DNA from: Myxococcales bacterium
Lineage (GTDB): Bacteria; Myxococcota_A; Bradymonadia; UBA7976; UBA1532
Direction of reading: 5' to 3'
Length of the DNA stretch: 64,000 bases
Assembly: GCA_020633465.1 (NCBI GenBank)
Contig: JACKDN010000008.1
Span: 124,001-188,000, forward strand
In this document: piece by piece, positions 38,322 through 45,924 of the stretch
How the letters are laid out: each line of letters starts with the position of its first letter
Numbering within the stretch: position 1 is the stretch's first letter
Position numbers and translations under genes: made by a program
The notes under the pieces: generated by a model
Seen by the model: only the letters and a program-made list of their open reading frames with translations
Told to the model about the DNA's origin: nothing
Databases searched by the model: none

Positions 38322-39416
38322 ATGCCCGTCCGCAACGACAACCTCGGCCGCCGGCGCTACCGCGCCAAGAAGCGCAACCCGCGCCACCGCTGCAACCCGC
38401 GCGGTCACTGGGCGCACGTGAGCAGCCGAGTGCGCGACGGCCGCTACGCGTTCGTCCCGCCCGACGACGACGGCCTGTTCGTCGCCCTGATGTGGGGCAT
38501 CATCGGGCGCGCGCAGAAGCGGTACGGTGTGCAGGTCGCCATCGCGGTGGTGGTGAGCAACCACCTCCATCTACTCGTACGCTCGGACCGGCCCGGCGCC
38601 GTCAGCACGTTCATGCAGTACACGCTGTCGAACCTGGCGCGCCTGACCAACCGGACCTACGGCACGTCCGGCCCGGTCTTCGACGGCCCCTTCCGGATGA
38701 CCACCCTGCTCGACCGCGAGGCCGAGGATTTCTGGTTCGCCTACGTGATGGCTCACATGACGAAAGAGGGAATCGTTTCGAGTCCGAACCTGTGGATCGG
38801 CCTGCAGTGTGTCGACCACCTGCTCAACGGCACGCAGCCCCGCGGCCTGTGGTTCGACTTCGACGCCTGGGACAACAAGGGCCGGCCCGCCGACCGGAAG
38901 CCCTTCCTGCGCGCCGTCGGGGTGCAGCTCACCCCGCTGACCGGCTGGGAGCGCTGGCCCGCCGAGCGCTACCGCGCCTTCTGCCAGCGCGTGTTCGACG
39001 ACATCGTCGCCGACCACGCCGAGAAGCAGTTCGTCGGCCTCGCCGCCGCCCTCGCCGTCCCGCCCACCTACGTGCCCCCGGAGGTCAAACGCAGCCGGTG
39101 CCCCGCCTTCTCGGCCATGGGCCCACTGGCCGACGAGCTGCTGAAGGCCGCGTACACCGCCCGCCGAGACGGCGCCGGCGCCGTCATGGCCGCCGTCGCC
39201 AAGGTCGTCGAGCAGGGCCGCGGCGCCGTCACCCACGACGACGCCGATCCCGAGCACCCCTGGACCGATCTGCCCGACGGCTTCGACTACCCGGCCCTGA
39301 TCAACGACGCCTTCGACGACGCCCCGATCGTCGGCCCCTTCCTGCCGCCCGACGCGCCGTGGCCCTTCTGGCCCGCGGAGTGGGGCGAGCCCCCGAGAGC
39401 GCTCGCCGACGGCTGA
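38322..39416 (+). CDS. REP-associated tyrosine transposase (RAYT, Y1/HUH family)
   Basis: A 364-residue protein with the Y1 transposase core: GHWAHVSSRV, then FVALMWGIIGRAQKRYGVQVAIAVVVSNHLHLLVRS (HUH motif HLH), TFMQYTLSNLARLTNRTYG and GPVFDGPFRMTTLLD, the RAYT GxxFxGxF-like segment. A long C-terminal region follows. The catalytic Tyr cannot be assigned with certainty. RAYTs nick and join single-stranded DNA at REP palindromes. GGAGGAG lies 5 bases before the ATG. The C-terminal half is duplicated at 37.0-37.6 kb. It lies inside the selC-bracketed region. Confidence 0.87.
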   Translation: MPVRNDNLGRRRYRAKKRNPRHRCNPRGHWAHVSSRVRDGRYAFVPPDDDGLFVALMWGIIGRAQKRYGVQVAIAVVVSNHLHLLVRSDRPGAVSTFMQYTLSNLARLTNRTYGTSGPVFDGPFRMTTLLDREAEDFWFAYVMAHMTKEGIVSSPNLWIGLQCVDHLLNGTQPRGLWFDFDAWDNKGRPADRKPFLRAVGVQLTPLTGWERWPAERYRAFCQRVFDDIVADHAEKQFVGLAAALAVPPTYVPPEVKRSRCPAFSAMGPLADELLKAAYTARRDGAGAVMAAVAKVVEQGRGAVTHDDADPEHPWTDLPDGFDYPALINDAFDDAPIVGPFLPPDAPWPFWPAEWGEPPRALADG

Positions 39417-39629
39417 CCCCGCCGCCGGCGCCTTCGAACCCGCCATCGGCCAGCGCACCCGCCGCGCCAGCGCACCCGTGCGCGCTGAATCCGACCCTCG
39501 AGCATCCAGTGCGGCGGAAGTCGGCCGTGATCACCCTCGCCGGACCCGATGGAGGCCCGATTCGCCGAGGTTCGCGGCGACCAGGCCACCGTCTGGCCCA
39601 AAAGCTGAGTATTTTCGAAGGACTCAGAG

Positions 39630-39950
39630 TCACGGGTCGCCCGCAGCCAACAACTCGACCGCCATCGGCCAGACAACCTCGAGGCGCTCGCGCAGGGCAG
39701 CGTTGGTGCAGTTTCCGAGCGTCACCCAGACCACCGCGGGCGGCGGGCCGCGCCGCTCCACCAACGTGACGAAGTCGATGTCCTTCGTCACGACGATCGC
39801 GTTGGCTTCACGCGCCGCTTCCTAGATGACCTCGTCGCTCGCGTCACGCAGGCCGAGATCCTGCACATGGCGCGCATCCACATCGAATGTGCGGTGCAGC
39901 CACCTCGCGAGTGACGGCAGAAGCTGCGCGTCGATCCAGAAAGAGCCCAC
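39630..39950 (-). pseudogene. DUF5615 PIN-like toxin broken by an amber codon
   Basis: The frame reads a DUF5615/Mut7-C-type protein: FWIDAQLLPSLARWL, DVDARHVQDLGLRDASDEVI, then TAG (39822-39824, codon 43), then EAAREANAIVVTKDIDFV and PAVVWVTLGNCTN to a TGA, 107 codons in all. Both acidic sites (IDAQL, TKDIDF) are kept on the two sides. Relatives often have Trp or Phe at the stop, so TGG to TAG is the simple explanation. A GTG start lies 2 bases after the antitoxin stop. The product should be inactive unless the codon is suppressed. Confidence 0.82.
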
Positions 39951-39952
39951 CG

Positions 39953-40177
39953 CTAGGCGGCCAGCACCGGATGGTCGAGGCGCCGCACCGCGTACTGCAG
40001 CGCGGCGCTGATGTCCTCACTTTCGAGATACGGGTAGTCGGTGAGGATGGTCCCGACCGTCTCGCCCGCCGCGAGCAGGTCGAGGATGTCGATGACGCGG
40101 ATGCGCATGCCGCGGATGCACGCGCGGCCGCCGCACTGCTTCGGATCGATGGTGATGCGGGACAGCGGATCGGTCAT
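39953..40177 (-). CDS. DUF433 antitoxin
   Basis: A 74-residue protein with the DUF433 signature: RITIDPKQCGGRACIRGMRIRVIDILDLL, then ETVGTILTDYPYLESEDISAALQYA. This is a winged-helix-like DNA-binding antitoxin commonly paired with DUF5615 toxins, as here. The ATG at 40175-40177 has a strong RBS (AAGGAGG). The gene is intact while its partner toxin carries a stop codon, the expected order of decay. It lies between the intact RAYT and selC, reading away from selC. Confidence 0.9.
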   Translation of the reverse strand: MTDPLSRITIDPKQCGGRACIRGMRIRVIDILDLLAAGETVGTILTDYPYLESEDISAALQYAVRRLDHPVLAA

Positions 40178-40340
40178 CGCGACCTCCTTGGACACGCCCC
40201 TACGTTGGCAGATCCCCGGGTGGTCCGCCAAGGACGTCGGACCGCGCCGACAGAGACGCGGCGGGCCAGGGCCCGCGCAACCCGAGCGACCGGGCACGAC
40301 GCCCTACCGGCGCGAAGCGGCTCCGTGCGTGTGGTGAGGG

Positions 40341-40435
40341 CGGAGGCGCACAGGAATCGAACCTGCCCGGGACGGGATCACCGCCTCACAACGGGTTTGA
40401 AGCCCGCGGCCAGCACCAGCTCGGCGAGCGCCTCC
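40341..40435 (-). tRNA. selC: tRNA-Sec (anticodon UCA)
   Basis: A 95-base gene with the selenocysteine tRNA features: an 8-bp acceptor stem GGAGGCGC/GCGCCTCC (40428-40435 and 40342-40349) with discriminator G, a long D arm, the anticodon loop CTTCAAA (UCA) closed by CGGG/CCCG, a long variable arm, and a T arm with TTCGATT flanked by CAGG/CCTG. The variable and T-arm region closely resembles E. coli selC (CCCGGGCAGGTTCGA). Its 3' end is a classic integration site; exact fragments of it recur at 37962 and 35941. It implies UGA-selenocysteine decoding in this organism; no selenoprotein is evident in the window. Confidence 0.95.
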
Positions 40436-40476
40436 ACCGGCAGGGTGCGTCGGGCGGGCGGCGGACGCAAGGGGTC

Positions 40477-40640
40477 AGAGGGTGTTTGCAAACCCTCGGC
40501 ACATCGCCGTGCGCGCCCCCCGACGGCGATCTCGTCGTTGGTCGGCACTTGAGATATCTCTGATATCCCTGCGGCCTCCCGCCTCGACCTCGCCGCCGGG
40601 GGACGCACCCGGCTCGACCTCGGATATGCAAACACCCTCT
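40477..40640. mobile_element. 164-bp element with 14-bp perfect terminal inverted repeats (MITE-like)
   Basis: AGAGGGTGTTTGCA (40477-40490) is the exact reverse complement of TGCAAACACCCTCT (40627-40640); with mismatches the similarity extends to about 22 bases. The centre holds an AT-richer patch with GATATCTCTGATATC-like symmetry (40553-40569) and no gene. The right end runs into the last base of the thioesterase stop codon. It lies directly upstream of selC, so selC's promoter may be inside it or in the 41 bases between them. Confidence 0.6.
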
Positions 40641-41446
40641 CAGCGGCCGGTGAACTCGGCGACCAGTTGGCGGGAGGTGGCGACCAGGTTGCCGGCGGCG
40701 TCCCAGAGGGCGCCGGTGCAGTCGGCGTGGCCGCCCTCGGCGTGGGTGGTGCGGCCGTCGAACAGCCACCAGGCGTCGCCGGGGGCGCCCTCGGGCGGAA
40801 GGTCGCGGACGAGGTTGACCTGCCAGGTCACGGTGCTGCCCGGCGCGGGCCGGTCGGCGAGGGCCATCACGGGCGGGGGCCAGGTGTCGACCAGCGCGAG
40901 CAGGTCGGCGGCGTGCACCGGGGCGCCGGCGCGGGCGCGCAGCCAGCCCTGCACGTGCGGGACGGCGCCGCCGGCGTAGGGGACGTGGGGCACGGTCCAG
41001 CGCAGGGCGTAGTGTTGGATGAAGTCGGGGACGATGCCGCGGGCGAAGGGCATCTCGCCCAGGCCGTCCGGCGGCGGCACCTCGGGCGGCGCGGGCGCGG
41101 CGACGGGCACGCGCGTGGGGCGCGCGGCGCCAAAGACGGCGAGGACGACGCACACCGGGCGGCCGTCCTGCTCGATGCGGGTCTGCACGTGGGTCATCGA
41201 GCCGCCGTCGCGCAGCACCTCGACCCGGGCGGCGGCGGGGCCGACGAGGGCGGGCGCGACGAAGTGCACCAGGGCCGAGCGCAGCGGCCGGTCGGCCGGC
41301 GCGTGCGCCGCCGCGGCGCGCACGGCGGCTGAGGCGACGTAGCCCCCGAAGGCGGCGCGACCCTGGCCCCAGCCGTCGGCGATGGCGCCCCGGTGGACGC
41401 CCTCGGCGTCGGCGGGCCAGGTGGTCAGGTCGGCGAGCGTCTGCAT
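40640..41446 (-). CDS. Acyl-CoA thioesterase-family protein (double hotdog, TesB-like)
   Basis: A 268-residue protein with two hotdog-like halves. The N-terminal half reads WGQGRAAFGGYVASAAVRAA (family GGxxA), PLRSALVHFVAPALVGPAAARVEVLRDGGSMTHVQTRIEQDGRPVCVVLAVFG. The second half has LRWTVPHVPYAGGAVPHVQGWLRA and a central hydrophobic helix (LLALVDTWPPPVMAL). These are features of TesB-like thioesterases that hydrolyse acyl-CoA in the cytoplasm. The ATG at 41444-41446 follows AAGGGGGA. The gene ends exactly at the right repeat of the 164-bp element. Confidence 0.83.
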   Translation of the reverse strand: MQTLADLTTWPADAEGVHRGAIADGWGQGRAAFGGYVASAAVRAAAAHAPADRPLRSALVHFVAPALVGPAAARVEVLRDGGSMTHVQTRIEQDGRPVCVVLAVFGAARPTRVPVAAPAPPEVPPPDGLGEMPFARGIVPDFIQHYALRWTVPHVPYAGGAVPHVQGWLRARAGAPVHAADLLALVDTWPPPVMALADRPAPGSTVTWQVNLVRDLPPEGAPGDAWWLFDGRTTHAEGGHADCTGALWDAAGNLVATSRQLVAEFTGR

Positions 41447-41795
41447 GGATCCCCCTTCGTGGCCGCGCGGTTGGATGCTCGCTGGGCGATCGGGTCGCAT
41501 CGATCCTCGCCGCCCGGCGCACTGTGGGCCGGCGAGGCGGTGGTGTCGACCGTCGGGGCGAAGCGATCCGCGCGCCGGGCGAGACGGTCGCATCGACCCT
41601 GACTGCGGAGCGAACGGCTCGCCCGGCGAGGCGGTTCCATCGACCGTCGACGCGGAGCTCACCGGCGGTAGGTCCACCCGCCACGCGGCACGCGCCAGCC
41701 AGCGAGGCCACGTCAACTCCGCCCGCTCGCGGCCGTCCGCGAGCCGAGCTCTGGTGGACTACACCCACCGCGAGCGCGGGTGGTATCGTCGCGGC
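41447..41795. other. Divergent intergenic region with a 47-bp repeat (four copies)
   Basis: No gene seen. From about 41481 to 41665 a unit of about 47 bases repeats four times; the TCGAYC(C/G) core recurs at 41500, 41546, 41593 and 41640, each preceded by a CCGG(G/C)CGAG(G/A)CGGT-type stretch. The copies are diverged (about 70-80 percent alike by eye). It separates the thioesterase gene from the AbiE-type operon and could be an operator array or decayed repeat DNA. Confidence 0.55.
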
Positions 41796-43928
41796 ATGAG
41801 TCCCCTGCACCCCAGGCCGCCACTCGGCGATCCGCAGTTCCTGGCGTTCGAGCTCGACGGCGACGGACCCAACGCAGACGCGGGCGCGCTGTGGATCGAC
41901 GGGACAGCGCTGACCGCGCACGTCGAGGGGACGGAGGTGCGGACGCGTGTCCACGCACCGTGGCCGGCGATCGCCCGCTGGATGATCGACCACTGGGCGT
42001 CCTTCTTCGAGACCAGCCGCTGGCCCATCGCGTCGCGCGCCTCGAACGCCCTTCGGTTGTGGCGAGACCTCGAGGTCCGAGTCCACCGGGCGAGCGACGA
42101 GCAGACGCGGACCGACCTGACGGCGATCGCCGCCCGCTTCCGCGACCGGCATCGCCTCGGCGGGCGAGACTGGCCCGCGCACCTTCCGTCGGTCTTTCTG
42201 TCCAGAGAGGCAGACGACATCGTCGTCGCCTGGACTGGGCCGGAGGACGGCCAGCGTCGCTTCCTGGCCGGCGAGGGCGAAGGCCGCGTATCCATCGTCG
42301 AGTGGGCGAAGGCGGCCGAACAGATCGTCGCGTGGGCCACGGGTCGACCGGGCGGGCCGACCGCGCAGGAGGCCGAGCGCTGGCGTCGCCGTCTGACCGA
42401 TCGCGACGGCGCACGGACCGCGATTCGGCACGAAGCCGGGCTGCCCGAGGCGACCGTCGAGGCCCTGCTGGCCCGAACGCAGCTCGACTTCGAGTCCTTC
42501 TTCGCCGTCGCGCCGGACGCGCTCGACCAGGGTGGGCTCGTCTCGGCCTTTGCGTCACCGGTCGCCCTCGCGTTTCGTTCGACCGGGCCCGGCCTCGACG
42601 AGGACTCTCTGCTGGCGCTGCGCGCGCTGATCGCCGAGGAGCCCGTCAACGCTCGGGCGCAACGCAACCTGGCGGCCGTGCGCGAGCGCCTCGACAGTCC
42701 GCCCGTCGCGTTGCCCGACTTCGAGCAGGGCTACGCGATGGCGACGACCGTGCGTCGATGGCTCGGCAAACCCGACCATCCGCTCGACATCGAAGCCTTG
42801 CTGACCCGAACGCTCTCCGTACCGGTGCGCGACATCGCACTGCCGGACGCCGATGTGGAGGGCGGCTGCGTCTGCGGCGACGCCACCGGCCCGATGGTGT
42901 TCGTGAACACCGAAGCGCGGATGGGACGGACCGCGTGGGGGCGCCGCATGACGCTGGCCCACGAGCTCTGCCACCTGTTGCTCGACCGCCCGCCCGAACG
43001 GACCCTCGGCCATGTCAGCGGAGCGTGGTCGATCGCACGCCTGGAGCGGCGCGCCAACGCCTTCGCCGCGGAGCTGCTGCTGCCGCAGGGGGCGCTGATG
43101 GCGGCGCGCGACCGGGGGGCCGACTACGCCGAGATCATGGACACCTACGGCGTGGGCGTCACCACCGCGACGTGGCAGGCACGCAACCGGCTCGGTGAAG
43201 ACCTGCCCGGCGCACATCAGCCGGTCGCCGACACCCAGACGAGCGCGACGCCGGCGCGAGACCCGTCGACGCTCACCGCGGGGCCATCGGCGCCGATGAC
43301 GCCGGCGCGCTATCAGGTGCTGTACGCGCTGCTCGCCGAGCCCGACCTGCTGCGCCGTCGACCCGGCGACGTCGCGCAGCGCGCCGCGGCCTCGATCGCC
43401 GATGTGGACCACGTCCTCGCTCGCTTGACCGAGCGTGGTGAGTTGACGACGGCCCGAGGCGTGCGTCGTCTCCATCACCGTGAGGACCTGGCAGCCTGGT
43501 GGTTGACGGGCTACGCGGACGTCGTCCGACCGCTGGCGACGCTGACGGCGCGCCGCGTCCACCTGCCCGGTGAGCGGGACGCGGCGCTCGACGCCTTGGC
43601 GGCGCGCTTGGATGCCCGGGGCGACGACTGGCTCTGGTCGGGCGAGGCGGCAGCCTGGGTATGGACGAAGAGCATGCGCCCCGAGTCGTTGACCGTGCTG
43701 ATCGATGGCCCCGAGGCGCCCGATCTCGATGGCCCGGGTGACGAACGCTACGAGCTGACCTGCCTTCGCCTCTTCTGCCCTGCCGCGCGCGGCGTCCGCA
43801 ACGACCGGACGGCGCATCCGCTGCTCGTCTGGTCGGAGCTTCGCCTCATGGGCCCGGGCGCCGACCCGCGGGTCCGAGAGATCGCGGACGGCATCGCGCG
43901 TGACCGGCTCGGCTTCGTGTCGCCCTGA
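41796..43928 (+). CDS. ImmA/IrrE-like metallopeptidase fused to AbiEi-type antitoxin
   Basis: A 710-residue fusion. Residues 1-180 are an N-terminal domain I do not recognise; 180-300 is mostly helical. Residues about 310-450 form an ImmA/IrrE (DUF955) peptidase domain with LAHELCHLLLD (His389, Glu390, His393) and RRANAFAAELLLPQGAL (third-ligand region). Residues about 503-705 resemble AbiEi antitoxins: a winged-helix start (YQVLYALLAEPDLLRRRPGDVAQRAAAS...LTERGELTTARG), then LWSGEAAAWVW, LTVLIDG and the C-terminal LLVWSELRLMG...RVREIADGI. AbiEi represses and neutralises the partner toxin; ImmA-type peptidases cleave repressors on a signal. The downstream AbiEii gene overlaps it (TGATG). Confidence 0.82.
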   Translation: MSPLHPRPPLGDPQFLAFELDGDGPNADAGALWIDGTALTAHVEGTEVRTRVHAPWPAIARWMIDHWASFFETSRWPIASRASNALRLWRDLEVRVHRASDEQTRTDLTAIAARFRDRHRLGGRDWPAHLPSVFLSREADDIVVAWTGPEDGQRRFLAGEGEGRVSIVEWAKAAEQIVAWATGRPGGPTAQEAERWRRRLTDRDGARTAIRHEAGLPEATVEALLARTQLDFESFFAVAPDALDQGGLVSAFASPVALAFRSTGPGLDEDSLLALRALIAEEPVNARAQRNLAAVRERLDSPPVALPDFEQGYAMATTVRRWLGKPDHPLDIEALLTRTLSVPVRDIALPDADVEGGCVCGDATGPMVFVNTEARMGRTAWGRRMTLAHELCHLLLDRPPERTLGHVSGAWSIARLERRANAFAAELLLPQGALMAARDRGADYAEIMDTYGVGVTTATWQARNRLGEDLPGAHQPVADTQTSATPARDPSTLTAGPSAPMTPARYQVLYALLAEPDLLRRRPGDVAQRAAASIADVDHVLARLTERGELTTARGVRRLHHREDLAAWWLTGYADVVRPLATLTARRVHLPGERDAALDALAARLDARGDDWLWSGEAAAWVWTKSMRPESLTVLIDGPEAPDLDGPGDERYELTCLRLFCPAARGVRNDRTAHPLLVWSELRLMGPGADPRVREIADGIARDRLGFVSP

Positions 43929-44686
43929 TGCGGGTTCCGCCGCTCGACGCCGGCTACGAGGCGCAGCTCGTCGCCATCGCCGCGGACCTGCCCGACAAGC
44001 CGTTGGTCCTCGTCGGCGGCGTGGCGTTGTCGATGTACCCATTCTTCGATCGCAAGACCGACGACTTGGACCTGGTGATCGCCTCCGACGATGCGGCCAT
44101 CTACGAAGCACTGAGCGACTCGCCTGCCTGGACGTCGACGAGGCTCCGGTTTCGATGGCGGCACGAACGCACACGTACGCTGGTGGACGTGCTGCCCTTT
44201 CAGCCGGGCTCCGAGGATGCGCTGGAGTTGCCCGACGGCCACCGCCTGAGCCGCAAAGGCATGGCTCACCTGGGCGACGTCGCGCAGCACGTCGGCAGCG
44301 TGCCGGCTCACGTTCGCGTGGCACCGCTGGCGGCCATCACTGTGCTCAAGATGGTCGCTTGGATGGACCGGCCAGCCGAGCGCGCCAAGGACCTGGCGGA
44401 TCTTCGACTCATCCTCGCGAACTACGAGCAGGGGGCCCCGGGCGACTACAGTGACCGCCTCGTCGACGCTTGGTACGACGCGCCGAGGACCGACTGGAGC
44501 CTCGAGCAGGCCGGGGCGTGGCTGCTCGGTCGAGACGTGGCGGCGATGCTGTCCGCAGCGGCGATAGAGACCGTGCGTCGCTTCGTGAGCTCGCGCGCGA
44601 TCGTCCCCGAAGAGGCCGAGGACCCGCACGATCCATTCGTCACGCTCCTGCCGTGGTTCCTCCGGGGGTTGGACTCGAGGACGTGA
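43928..44686 (+). CDS. AbiEii-type nucleotidyltransferase toxin
   Basis: A 252-residue nucleotidyltransferase: LVLVGGVALSMYPFFDRKTDDLDLVI has the GG (30-31) and DxD (Asp46, Asp48) of the DNA-polymerase-beta-like fold, and RTLVDVLPF supplies the third carboxylate. Further on, VAPLAAITVLKMVAWMDRPAERAKDLADLRLIL matches the K...R..KDxxDL helix typical of AbiEii/AbiGii toxins. AbiE toxins transfer nucleotides onto an RNA target and stop growth, aborting phage infection. Its ATG uses the last base of the antitoxin stop, the normal AbiE order (antitoxin first). Confidence 0.85.
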   Translation: MRVPPLDAGYEAQLVAIAADLPDKPLVLVGGVALSMYPFFDRKTDDLDLVIASDDAAIYEALSDSPAWTSTRLRFRWRHERTRTLVDVLPFQPGSEDALELPDGHRLSRKGMAHLGDVAQHVGSVPAHVRVAPLAAITVLKMVAWMDRPAERAKDLADLRLILANYEQGAPGDYSDRLVDAWYDAPRTDWSLEQAGAWLLGRDVAAMLSAAAIETVRRFVSSRAIVPEEAEDPHDPFVTLLPWFLRGLDSRT

Positions 44687-44706
44687 GGTCCCGTCTCGGC
44701 GCCCTC

Positions 44707-45924
44707 TCACCACGTCACGTCGACCAGCACCGGGTCGTGATCCGACGGCGCCCTGCCCTGCCAGGTCGGCGCGGTGACCGAGCGGGGGCGTTGGCTCGCG
44801 CGGCCGCAGGGCTCGATCAGTTCACCGTCGCGCAGGGCGCGCAGGCCGCGGCCGGCGAACCAGTCGGTGCGCAGGGGGGCGACGCCGTTCCAGGGGCGCA
44901 GGCGCCAGCGGAGGAAGCGGGCGAAGACGCCGGGGACGTGCTCGGCGAGGGTGCTCTCGTTCTGGGCGTCGCCGACGGCGTAGCGGATGGTGCCCTGGCC
45001 GAGGGCGTTGAACGCTCGCCAGTCGAAGCCGGCCTGCTCGAGCGTTCGGAAGACGGAACGCTCGTAACGCTCCCACGGGTGCAAGTAGCTGTGCATCGCG
45101 TGCGGGAAGCCGCCGCGCCAGAACTTGCCCAGCAGGTTCAGCGCAAGCCGCGCGGGGTGGGCCAGGTCGTAGGTGGTGGTGTTCAGGTCGCCGCCGAGCA
45201 AGGCCGGGCCCTCGGGGGGCAGCGCGGCGAGCAGGTCGCTGAGCTGGCGGGCGCGGTCGCCGGGCGAGGCGATGCTGTCGAGGTGGGCGTTCGCCACGGG
45301 CAGGTCGCCGAGGGGCGTCCGGACGATGACGCTCAGCGCGCGCTTCTGGCCCAGGCGCTTCTCGCTGGAGTGGAACTTGTCGCGGGTGACGTGCACCGCG
45401 ACGTTGTCGGCGGCGACGATGGGGTCGCGGGCCAGCACCGCGTTGCCGTGCAGGCCGACGGCGTTGGGGGCGTCGCCGAACACCGCGCGCTCGTGGGCGT
45501 CGCCGGCGTTGAGGACGACGTAGCTGTTGCCGAAGACGTGCTCGAAGCCGAGGGCGTCGGCGACCTCGGCGGCGACGTCGCGGTTGGCCGAGCGGGCGCA
45601 GCCGAGGTCGACCTCGTTGAGCAGCACGAGGTCGAGGTCGGCGAGGCGCGGATCTTCGGTCAGCAGGTGCAGCGCCGCGTCCAGCTCGGTGCCGCGCAGC
45701 AGGTTCCAGGCGAGCACGCGCAGGAAGCGTCGGTCGGTGGGGCGCGGCGCCGGATTGGCCGGGCGGCGGTGGACCGTGGCTTCGGTGATCGCGGCGACGG
45801 TGGGGCCGACTCGGCGCCAGAGATCGCTGGCCTCGAGGTCGGCCCGGCGGCGCACGGCCGCGAGCGCGGCGCGGTCCTCGGCCGACAGCGTCGGCAACGC
45901 TCCCGGCGCGACCGGTGGGGTCAC
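44707..45924 (-). CDS. Endonuclease/exonuclease/phosphatase (EEP) family protein
   Basis: A 405-residue EEP-fold enzyme: RVLAWNLLRGTELD (Asn ligand), DLVLLNEVDLG (catalytic Glu), NAVLARDPI, LPVANAHLDSIASPGDRARQL (His), LLGGDLNTTTYD (GDxN) and the C-terminal APSDHDPVLVDV (SDH). The central insert (about 260-340) is larger than in small family members. Substrates range from DNA to phosphoinositides and sphingomyelin. There is no signal peptide. The GTG at 45922-45924 overlaps the stop of the phospholipase D-like gene (GTGA), so the two are co-translated and may act on related phosphodiesters. Confidence 0.87.
   Translation of the reverse strand: MTPPVAPGALPTLSAEDRAALAAVRRRADLEASDLWRRVGPTVAAITEATVHRRPANPAPRPTDRRFLRVLAWNLLRGTELDAALHLLTEDPRLADLDLVLLNEVDLGCARSANRDVAAEVADALGFEHVFGNSYVVLNAGDAHERAVFGDAPNAVGLHGNAVLARDPIVAADNVAVHVTRDKFHSSEKRLGQKRALSVIVRTPLGDLPVANAHLDSIASPGDRARQLSDLLAALPPEGPALLGGDLNTTTYDLAHPARLALNLLGKFWRGGFPHAMHSYLHPWERYERSVFRTLEQAGFDWRAFNALGQGTIRYAVGDAQNESTLAEHVPGVFARFLRWRLRPWNGVAPLRTDWFAGRGLRALRDGELIEPCGRASQRPRSVTAPTWQGRAPSDHDPVLVDVTW

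Larger units (their letters stand above)
35833..39641. repeat. Tandemly duplicated unit: exbD tail, selC fragment, cargo, RAYT, toxin tail
   Basis: Two divergent copies of one unit stand head to tail. Unit 1 (35833-37849) and unit 2 (37854-39641) share their left ends (35833-35975 against 37854-37996: exbD 3' codons, stop, selC 3' fragment) and their right ends (37018-37168 plus 37334-37849 against 38974-39641: transposase 3' half and flank to the last codons of the DUF5615 gene). The middles differ: unit 1 carries the UPF0175/DUF3368 pair, unit 2 the complete transposase 5' half. Offsets are constant (2021, 1956, 1792), as in segmental duplication. Confidence 0.8.

Noticed and set aside
39822..39824. 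Possible recoding of the TAG in the DUF5615 frame
   Set aside because: TAG is not a selenocysteine codon, and there is no sign of pyrrolysine genes. A nonsense mutation in an accessory toxin is simpler.
35941..40435. Tyrosine integrase for the selC-bracketed elements
   Set aside because: No R-H-R-Y recombinase gene is present between or near the repeats. The RAYT is an HUH enzyme and would not be expected to use a tRNA 3' end as att site.
41481..41665. CRISPR array
   Set aside because: The 47-bp units are contiguous and diverged, with no unique spacers and no cas genes in the window. The 18-bp coding repeats at 32.1 kb were dismissed for the same reason.
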